From DASQDT01 sp036380435 (lineage in GTDB: Bacteria > Acidobacteriota > Blastocatellia > Pyrinomonadales > Pyrinomonadaceae), in contig DASVES010000163.1 of assembly GCA_036380435.1 (NCBI GenBank), positions 1 to 8,017 of the forward strand: a stretch of 8,017 nucleotides of DNA, read 5' to 3'. Position 1 is the stretch's first letter. Each line of letters begins with the position of its first letter. The position numbers and the translations under genes were made by a program. The notes under the pieces were generated by a model. The model ran no database searches, was not told the DNA's origin, and was given only the letters and a program-made list of their open reading frames with translations. Below, one piece after another: positions 1 through 4,701 of the stretch.

Positions 1-2
1 AT

Positions 3-92
3 GTAGAGGAGCTTCATCTCGAACTCAAGGCGACCCGCGACGCCCTCCCTGACGGTCGGGCTACTGCCATAGATGACGCGCGGGGGCAGTAG
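3..92 (+). CDS. Possible C-terminal tail of an upstream plus-strand gene (partial)
   Basis: An open frame enters from the left edge (first complete codon at 3) and ends with TAG at 90-92. The first 14 codons read VEELHLELKATRDA, which looks like a natural charged helix. The later codons lie inside the inverted repeat at 36-117. The stop TAG is part of the repeat motif GTAGCCC, so a repeat insertion may have replaced the original end. It would converge on the minus-strand gene ending at 124. Only about 29 codons are visible and no family can be assigned. It could be chance in GC-rich DNA. Confidence 0.22.
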   Translation, partial: VEELHLELKATRDALPDGRATAIDDARGQ

Positions 93-117
93 CCCGACCG
101 TCAGGGAGGGCGTCGCG
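36..117. repeat. Perfect 33-bp inverted repeat (long hairpin)
   Basis: Positions 36-68 and 85-117 are exact reverse complements over 33 bp, separated by 16 nt. Each arm contains the motif GTAGCCC followed by a smaller imperfect hairpin with loop GTCA (minus copy 42-64, plus copy 89-111). The hairpin lies a few bases beyond the stop codon of the reductase gene. It could stop or stabilise transcripts, but no T-run follows on either side, so it is not a classic intrinsic terminator. Similar GTAGCCC hairpins recur at 4412-4435 and 4555-4578. Confidence 0.9.
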
Positions 118-123
118 CACGGG

Positions 124-1554
124 CTACAAAGCGGCGGCGCGCTGGAAGGCGCGGCGGGCGTAAAGGTGCTCGAAGAGGTTGCCCTCGTGCGGCTGATCCC
201 AGGCGATCTGCATCGTGGAGACGGGGCCGACGTTGAGTCGATCCACGAGCGGGGAGGCCAGCAGCCGTTCGATCAGTCGCTCGTCCTCCGTGATCGCCGT
301 GACGACGAGGCTGAAGCCTAAAGCGTCGGGTATCTCCTCGGGTCGCACCTGGACGACGCTGGCGAACGGGAACATGTACTCGCGATTTGCCAGCGGGTGC
401 GCGGCCGATTCGCAGTGGACGACCGTCGGCAGCAGATAGGTTCCGCCGTCGAGTTCGGCCAGTCGCTCGGGGCCGCGTCGGGCCGCCGTCACGTCGCGCG
501 CGCCCGGCTCGGAGTCGAGCGCCGCGTCGATCATCTGCGAGACGCGCGCGGCCACGCGCGGGTCGGCGAAGGGCGCGAGCGTCGCCGCCGGGTCGTCCAC
601 CGCGCGCGGCACAATCTGTGAGAGTCTTTCGGCCAGCGCCTCGGCGATTTTGTCGGCGTGGCGCGTCACCCAGACGCCGGAGGCGTTGACGCAGGAGCGC
701 CCGCCGTTGTCGGCGATGGAGGCGACCATCACGTCGAGGAAGTCTTCCCAGCGGTCAACGAGGTCGTCGCCGATGACGATCTTGCTGTGGCCGGGGCCGT
801 GAATCTCGATGCGCGGGTCTGCCTTCCAGACCGAGGTCGTCGAAGAGTCGCCGAAGACCATGCCGCGCCCCGTGCGGCGGAGGATTTCCGCGGCGCCGAC
901 GTGGTCGGTCGGGTAATAGCTGAAGGCCGCGGGCGGCGCGCCGGCGCGGATGAACGACTGGATGATGCGATAGGGCGTCCACGGCTCTGAGCCGCCGGGC
1001 TTGAGCACGAGCGGAACTTTGAGCGGCACGGCCGGCACCCACAGGGCGTGGACGCCGGGCGAGTTGCTCGGCAGCACGACGCCGAGCGAGTCGCCGCGCG
1101 CGAAGAAGCTCAGCGCGTGCCCGGCCGAGTGGCCCGCGCCGCGGTCGAGGATGGAGAGGTCGAGGCCGCGCGTTAAGCCGCCGAGGATGTTCTCCATCCG
1201 CGTCATCACGCCGCGCACGCGCTCCATGTTGCGGCGCGCGAGCGCGTGCGGCAGCCCCGTGGTCGCCGACAACTGCCGGACGTAATCCTCCGGCGTCTGC
1301 TCCTCGTCGCCCACGCTCAGCGCGTCCTCCGTGAAGTGCCCGGCGGCGCGCGTGCAGATGTCCAACAACTCGGCGGTGGTGAACTGCTGGAGCGCGCGGC
1401 GCGGGGACGACTGATCGAGCAGGTCGCGGCGGATGAGGCCGACGTTAGCCTGACTGACCTCGACGAACGGCTCACGCTTGCGGCTGTCCGCGACGCGCGT
1501 CACTTCCAGACTCCGGTACGGCTCGCCCTTACGCAGCAGTGGTATGTGTAGCAT
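124..1554 (-). CDS. LuxC/EhpG-type acyl reductase (aldehyde dehydrogenase superfamily)
   Basis: A 476-residue protein predicted to reduce an activated carboxylate (acyl-thioester or acyl-adenylate) to an aldehyde with NAD(P)H in the cytoplasm. Seen: an N-terminal helical region (1-150); an ALDH-like nucleotide-binding part with LPSNSPGVH at 161-169 and LVLKPG at 182-187; and the catalytic-cysteine segment NGGRSCVNASG at 283-293, with Cys288 as the presumed nucleophile. Where ordinary ALDHs carry the general-base Glu (ELGG), this protein has IHGPGHSK at 251-258. Loss of that Glu is expected for acyl-reducing members such as LuxC. The C-terminal DQPHEGNLFEH (453-463) is intact. Length fits LuxC (about 480). 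ATG at 1552-1554 is the only start before an in-frame stop. No clear Shine-Dalgarno sequence precedes it, and a heptamer repeat begins about 11 bp upstream. The stop TAG (124-126) falls inside a GTAGCCC repeat motif. The likely partner is the ANL enzyme at 3120-4208. The substrate is unknown. Confidence 0.85.
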   Translation of the reverse strand: MLHIPLLRKGEPYRSLEVTRVADSRKREPFVEVSQANVGLIRRDLLDQSSPRRALQQFTTAELLDICTRAAGHFTEDALSVGDEEQTPEDYVRQLSATTGLPHALARRNMERVRGVMTRMENILGGLTRGLDLSILDRGAGHSAGHALSFFARGDSLGVVLPSNSPGVHALWVPAVPLKVPLVLKPGGSEPWTPYRIIQSFIRAGAPPAAFSYYPTDHVGAAEILRRTGRGMVFGDSSTTSVWKADPRIEIHGPGHSKIVIGDDLVDRWEDFLDVMVASIADNGGRSCVNASGVWVTRHADKIAEALAERLSQIVPRAVDDPAATLAPFADPRVAARVSQMIDAALDSEPGARDVTAARRGPERLAELDGGTYLLPTVVHCESAAHPLANREYMFPFASVVQVRPEEIPDALGFSLVVTAITEDERLIERLLASPLVDRLNVGPVSTMQIAWDQPHEGNLFEHLYARRAFQRAAAL

Positions 1555-1565
1555 TACGATAACAG

Positions 1566-1657
1566 GGAGTCAGGAGTCAGGAGTCAGAAGACAGAATAAA
1601 AGCGCTGCCGCCCACTGTCTTCTTCCTTCTGACTCCTGACTCCTGACTCCTGACTCC
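1566..1657. repeat. Inverted pair of heptamer (GGAGTCA/TGACTCC) tandem arrays
   Basis: The left arm (1566-1594) holds three GGAGTCA units followed by GAAGACAG. The right arm (1615-1657) holds the reverse complement with four TGACTCC units and a short insertion near its start. About 20 nt separate the arms. This fills nearly the whole 106-bp gap between the beta-propeller stop and the reductase start, so it would form a long hairpin in any transcript crossing the gap. Heptanucleotide tandem repeats of this kind are known from cyanobacteria as STRR sequences. The role here is unknown. Confidence 0.92.
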
Positions 1658-1660
1658 TTC

Positions 1661-2908
1661 TCATTCCACGCTCCACAAAGAGAGCGCCGCCTCGTCCTTC
1701 ACGAGAATCTGTTTACCGAAGACGGCCGGGTGCGCCCACGTCGCGGCGTCGGCCACGCGGTAGCGCGCCAGCGGCTCGAAGCCCTTGCGGCTTTTGGCAG
1801 CGACGATGAGGTCAGCATCCGCCGTGAGGAACAACAGCACGCCGCCGGCGCTCAGGACCGCCGCCTGATTGCCGTCGCGCCCTTCAGTCGCCCAGACGAT
1901 CTGGCCCGTCTTCGCGTCGAGGCAAAAGTATTGCCCCTTGCGCTGCGAAGACAGGCCGTAGAGATAATCGCCGTCGAGCACGGGCGAACTCATGTACATC
2001 GCCACCTGCGGATTGTGCCAGAGCTGTTTGGCCTCGTGCCCGGCGGCCGTCTTCACGATCTCGAACGACTTCGTCCCCTGCCTGATGCCGGAGACGATGA
2101 GCGTCTTGCCGTAGAGAATCGGCGTCACGATGTTCTCGTTCCACTCGTCGGTGAAGGCCGTCTTCCACAGGAGCTTCCCCGTGTCGGCGGCGAGGCCGAC
2201 GACCGACTTGTCCGTCAGCGTGACGACCTGACGCGCGCCCGCCAGATCGACGACGATGGGCGAGGAGTAGCCGGGGCCGTCGCCCTGCCACTTCCACTTC
2301 TCACTGCCCGTCGCGGCGTCGAAGGCGACGACCTGCCCGCCGCGGTCGTCGCCGACGTGAACTATCAAAAGTCCCTTCTCGACGACCGGCGACATCGCCG
2401 TGCCGCAGAACATCTTCGAGGTGTCGATCTGCGCGGAAAAATCTTTGCGCCACTTCAGCTCGCCGGTCTTCGCGTCGAAGGCGGAGAGAATGGCGCCGAC
2501 GCCGAGCGTGTAGAGGTTGCCGGCGTGCAAAACGGGCGTCGAGTTCGGCCCCTTGCCCATCTTGATGGCGTACTGGTTCTTGCTAAACGGCGCCGGGTAG
2601 GGCTTCGACCAGATGGTCTTGCCGGTGGCGAGGTCGAAGGCCGAGACGACCTCCTGCTCCTCCTGTCGCGTGTGCAGGAAGACGCGCCCGCCCGAGACGA
2701 GCGGCGACGAGTAGCCGCCGCCCGTCGGCACCTTCCAATTCCGTTTCAACTCCTTCGGCCACGCGGCCGGAGCGGCGAAAGTCTTCACCACGCCATCGCG
2801 CGCCGCGCCGCGCCACTGCGCCCACTCCTGCGCCCCCGCGCTCTGCGCGCCGCACACGACGAGCGAGAACAGGAAGAGGGTCGTGGGCCGGAGTTTCACT
2901 CTCATCAT
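1661..2908 (-). CDS. Exported PQQ-binding-like beta-propeller protein
   Basis: A 415-residue secreted or periplasmic protein of the PQQ-like (quinoprotein-repeat) beta-propeller superfamily. A positively charged, hydrophobic N-terminus ends in a signal-peptidase-I-like AGA|QEW at about residue 26. The mature start QWRG...RDG is characteristic of exported propellers common in Acidobacteriota and Planctomycetota. Five tryptophan-docking repeats are visible: AFDLATGKTIW (90-100), AFDAKTGELKW (143-153), AFDAATGSEKW (195-205), GLAADTGKLLW (238-248) and CLDAKTGQIVW (329-339). Weaker blades at both ends suggest seven or eight in total. At this length and without a cytochrome motif, it is more likely a scaffold or binding protein than a PQQ alcohol dehydrogenase. 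ATG 2906-2908 is chosen because GAAAGGTG (2918-2925) precedes it by 9 nt. A TTG at 2927-2929 in the same frame would lie upstream of that site. It sits between the ligase and reductase genes. A functional link is unproven. Confidence 0.85.
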   Translation of the reverse strand: MMRVKLRPTTLFLFSLVVCGAQSAGAQEWAQWRGAARDGVVKTFAAPAAWPKELKRNWKVPTGGGYSSPLVSGGRVFLHTRQEEQEVVSAFDLATGKTIWSKPYPAPFSKNQYAIKMGKGPNSTPVLHAGNLYTLGVGAILSAFDAKTGELKWRKDFSAQIDTSKMFCGTAMSPVVEKGLLIVHVGDDRGGQVVAFDAATGSEKWKWQGDGPGYSSPIVVDLAGARQVVTLTDKSVVGLAADTGKLLWKTAFTDEWNENIVTPILYGKTLIVSGIRQGTKSFEIVKTAAGHEAKQLWHNPQVAMYMSSPVLDGDYLYGLSSQRKGQYFCLDAKTGQIVWATEGRDGNQAAVLSAGGVLLFLTADADLIVAAKSRKGFEPLARYRVADAATWAHPAVFGKQILVKDEAALSLWSVE

Positions 2909-2917
2909 GGCTGGTAA

Positions 2918-2925
2918 CACCTTTC
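2918..2925 (-). promoter_or_regulatory. Ribosome binding site deciding the beta-propeller start
   Basis: GAAAGGTG on the minus strand, 9 nt before ATG 2906-2908 and overlapping the codons just after the alternative TTG at 2927-2929. It favours the ATG, giving 415 rather than 422 residues and a more typical signal peptide. Confidence 0.6.
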
Positions 2926-2990
2926 GCAATGGAGAAGACCTAGCCCCGTGCTTCGCTTACGGGATACTTGAATGGCAGCAACTCATGAAC

Positions 2991-3086
2991 TCACCGCAGA
3001 GGCGCGGAGGGCGCAGAGGACGCCCAGAGGGTTGAGACTGTTCAATCCTCCGCGCCCCCTCCGCGTCCTCTGCGCCTCTGCGGTGA
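2991..3086. repeat. Inverted repeat of degenerate GCAGAGG-type units
   Basis: The outer 15 bp are perfect: TCACCGCAGAGGCGC at 2991-3005 and its reverse complement at 3072-3086. Inside, both arms are made of degenerate purine-rich short units (CGCGGAGG, GCGCAGAGG, ACGC) that pair imperfectly. About 30 nt of less repetitive sequence lies in the middle. It lies between the ligase stop (3120) and the beta-propeller start (2908). It could form an mRNA hairpin that separates the two genes, but no T-run follows. Confidence 0.88.
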
Positions 3087-3119
3087 ATAAACTATATCCC
3101 ATGCTCAAGTGAAATTTCT

Positions 3120-4208
3120 TTAGTACACGCCTTCGACCACTGACGTTTGCAGGCGCGAGAACGGGCGGACGTTACGCACGCCGTCCCACGGGTACGCTCC
3201 GCAGGGCGGCTCGCGCTCGGCCTCGTCGCGCTCCAGAAAGCGCGGCATGAAGAACTCTTTGGTCAAAGTCGTCAGACGCACGCGCCCCGTCTCGCCGTAG
3301 CCCACCAAGCGGTCGGGGTCGTCCGGGTCAACGACCTCGATCATCGCGCGCGGCGCGGGCGGGTAGTAGATGATGTCGAAGGGGTCGCCCACCGCGCGCG
3401 GCTTGTGGACGGCGAGTCCCATCAGGGTGTTGCCGTAGGTGGGCGCGAAGTAAACGTCGGGGCCGAGCAGCTCCTCGACGGCGAAGCGGTGGAACTGCGG
3501 CGTCATCTCGGTGCCGCCGCAGAAGACGCCGGTGACGCCCATGCGCTTGAGGTTGACCTTCTCGCAGAGGGCTTCGAGGAGCTTCGGCGTCGTGAACAGG
3601 CAATGGATGTCGGGGTGCGCGCGCAGAAGCGTCAGGCCCTGCTCGACGACGTGCTGCTTGTAGGCTTCGGCCATCCGCGACTCGCCCATCTTGAGCAGCT
3701 TGATGACCCAGCGCGGGTCGAGATCGACCATGAAGCAGATGCCGCCGCGATGTTGCGCGAGGTGCTCGACGGCGAGACGCAAACGGCGCGGCCCCGTGGG
3801 GCCTAAGGAAAGCCAGTCGGCGCCTTTGGGAAAATACTCGTCGGGGAGCGTGTCGCTAAAGAGCGAGTAGTCGATGCGGAAGTCGTCGATGTTAATGCGC
3901 GACTTGGGAACGCCCGTTGAGCCGCCGGTCTCGAAGACGCAGATGGGGCGGTCGGCGAGACCGCGCGGCACCCAGCGACGCACGGGGCCGCCGCGCAGCC
4001 ACTCGTCCTGAAAGGGGCCGAGGCGCGCGAGGTCGTCGTAGGTCTGAATCTCGCGGCGCGGGTCGAAGTCGAGACCCTTAGCGTATTCGAGCCAGAAGGG
4101 GGAGCCGGTCTCGGGGTCGAAGTGCCACGCAACTACTTCGCGCACCCACGCGTCGAGCGTCTCACGCGCCGCGCGCGCGTCCTGTTGGATTGACGTTTCG
4201 GTTTGAAT
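3120..4208 (-). CDS. Stand-alone ANL adenylating enzyme, EhpF/LuxE-like
   Basis: A 362-residue enzyme (341 from the internal GTG at 4143-4145) predicted to activate a carboxylic acid with ATP as acyl-AMP. Seen (362 numbering): the phosphate-binding A3 motif ETGGSTGVPK (93-102); the A5 adenine-pocket motif PTYGNT (256-261); the A7-like GYGETGRV (303-310); FLERDEA (324-330) with the expected acidic residue; and a lone Cys336 near the C-terminus. The chain stops where the ANL hinge would begin, so the mobile C-terminal domain is absent. This is also true of EhpF, which is thought to pass an adenylate to a LuxC-like partner (EhpG), and the length matches LuxE (about 370). The frame is open up to 4362 without ATG, GTG, TTG or CTG before GTG 4145. 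Coding-like sequence (ETLDAWVREVVAWHF) and a strong AAAAGGAGG point to ATT 4206-4208 as the start. The partner is probably the reductase at 124-1554. LuxE-type acyl transfer through Cys336 is possible but unproven. Confidence 0.8.
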   Translation of the reverse strand: MQTETSIQQDARAARETLDAWVREVVAWHFDPETGSPFWLEYAKGLDFDPRREIQTYDDLARLGPFQDEWLRGGPVRRWVPRGLADRPICVFETGGSTGVPKSRINIDDFRIDYSLFSDTLPDEYFPKGADWLSLGPTGPRRLRLAVEHLAQHRGGICFMVDLDPRWVIKLLKMGESRMAEAYKQHVVEQGLTLLRAHPDIHCLFTTPKLLEALCEKVNLKRMGVTGVFCGGTEMTPQFHRFAVEELLGPDVYFAPTYGNTLMGLAVHKPRAVGDPFDIIYYPPAPRAMIEVVDPDDPDRLVGYGETGRVRLTTLTKEFFMPRFLERDEAEREPPCGAYPWDGVRNVRPFSRLQTSVVEGVY

Positions 4209-4217
4209 GACTCGGCG

Positions 4218-4226
4218 CCTCCTTTT
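4218..4226 (-). promoter_or_regulatory. Strong ribosome binding site before an ATT codon
   Basis: AAAAGGAGG on the minus strand is the best anti-SD match in the window. The codon 9 nt downstream, in frame with the adenylating enzyme, is ATT (4206-4208). No canonical start codon lies within useful distance in that frame. The GTG at 4145 is more than 70 nt away and has no ribosome binding site of its own. Confidence 0.7.
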
Positions 4227-4263
4227 AGCGTGGAGATTACTTAACTGCGAACCGTTAGCACAA

Positions 4264-4286
4264 CCGCGCGACGCGGAACCGCGCGG
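4264..4286 (-). promoter_or_regulatory. GC hairpin in the predicted leader of the ligase gene
   Basis: CCGCGCG (4264-4270) and CGCGCGG (4280-4286) form a 7-bp GC-only stem with a 9-nt loop. The same stretch contains the direct repeat AACCGCGCG at 4262 and 4277. It lies between the candidate -10 box and the ribosome binding site, so it would fold in the 5' leader of the transcript. No riboswitch class is recognised. Confidence 0.4.
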
Positions 4287-4292
4287 CGACGA

Positions 4293-4310
4293 TGTAAAAT
4301 TATATTTACA
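4293..4310 (-). promoter_or_regulatory. TATAAT -10 box inside a TGTAAA-N6-TTTACA palindrome
   Basis: On the minus strand the sequence reads TGTAAA, TATAAT, TTTACA. The consensus -10 hexamer (4299-4304) is exactly framed by 6-bp inverted half-sites. This AT-rich island stands out in GC-rich surroundings. Transcription from it would start near 4292, leaving a leader of about 84 nt before the ATT start. No good TTGACA-like -35 lies 16-18 bp upstream (about 4321-4328), so activation by a factor, or another sigma factor, may be needed. The half-site pattern matches the E. coli TyrR box, but a TyrR homologue cannot be assumed here. Confidence 0.5.
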
Positions 4311-4411
4311 AACGCCGGGAAAGACTATTCTCTGCGGGTCGCGCGCGGCGAGAGGTAAAAGTTAGGAAGCCAAGTCGCAGGCATCAAGGAGCCGCGGAGC
4401 GGCGGAAGATT

Positions 4412-4435
4412 GTAGCCCCGGTCGTGAGACCGGGG
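4412..4435 (+). repeat. GTAGCCC hairpin, 8-bp stem with GTGA loop
   Basis: After GTAG, CCCCGGTC pairs perfectly with GACCGGGG around the loop GTGA. It is the left type-B module of the mirror repeat at 4375-4617. Confidence 0.8.
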
Positions 4436-4554
4436 TCAGCGATTTAGAAGAAACAAGGAAGCCCCGGAGGGGCGAAAGAACCGCAACGTTGAGCACGATT
4501 CTCGTCGCGGTTCTTTCGCCCCTCCGGGGCTTTCAAATCATTATCCGGCGTGTC

Positions 4555-4578
4555 CCCACGGCTGGCGCCGTGGGCTAC
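4555..4578 (-). repeat. GTAGCCC hairpin, 8-bp stem with GCCA loop
   Basis: Read on the minus strand: GTAG, then CCCACGGC paired perfectly with GCCGTGGG around GCCA. Compared with 4412-4435, stem bases differ on both sides so that pairing is kept. This indicates that the fold is what is conserved. Confidence 0.8.
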
Positions 4579-4643
4579 ATTCTTCCGCCGCATCCTGCGG
4601 CTCCTTGATGCCTGCGATGACGCCCGCTATTCGTCCTCACCAC

Positions 4644-4671
4644 TTTTGCCTTTTGCCTTTTTACTTTTGCC
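4644..4671. repeat. Four-unit heptamer array TTTTGCC
   Basis: Units are TTTTGCC, TTTTGCC, TTTTTAC and TTTTGCC, head to tail with an exact 7-bp period. It sits just upstream of the transporter gene and may form part of its leader. No full inverted partner was found. The nearest similarity is a short GGTAAAAGTTAGG at about 4354-4366. Confidence 0.85.
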
Positions 4672-4701
4672 TTACCTGTGCCCGCGTGATAGCTTCGCGC
4701 G

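Larger units (their letters stand above)
4375..4617. repeat. Nested 243-bp mirror-image repeat made of hairpin modules
   Basis: The outer arms 4375-4395 and 4597-4617 are perfect over 21 bp. The inner arms 4459-4484 and 4507-4532 are perfect over 26 bp. Two module types alternate. Type A is AAGGA, a 5-bp stem and GAAGA/GAAAGA (about 4386-4409 and 4456-4480, and mirrored at 4511-4535 and 4579-4606). Its stem is GCCGC/GCGGC in the outer copies and GCCCC/GGGGC in the inner ones. Type B is GTAG plus an 8-bp stem with a 4-nt loop, between the A copies. The order is A-B-A mirrored as A-B-A. It occupies most of the 490-bp gene-free gap. No ORF, tRNA or known RNA gene is seen in it. Confidence 0.9.

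Noticed and set aside
36..117. A rho-independent terminator for the reductase gene.
   Set aside because: The hairpin is strong, but no T-run follows on the minus strand (bases 35 to 1). It is listed as a repeat instead.
1566..1657. A CRISPR array.
   Set aside because: Repeats are contiguous 7-bp units without spacers, arranged as an inverted pair. No cas gene is present.
1661..2908. A PQQ-dependent alcohol or glucose dehydrogenase.
   Set aside because: At 415 residues it is too short for the usual 550-800-residue enzymes, and no cytochrome c CXXCH or adjacent Cys-Cys is seen. Only the structural propeller repeat is shared.
124..4208. A bioluminescence (lux) operon.
   Set aside because: Only LuxC-like and LuxE-like functions are present. 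There is no luciferase LuxA/LuxB or LuxD, and an unrelated propeller lies between.
4293..4310. A TyrR-controlled promoter.
   Set aside because: The half-sites match the enterobacterial consensus, but there is no evidence of TyrR in this probable acidobacterial genome. It is kept only as an unassigned operator candidate.
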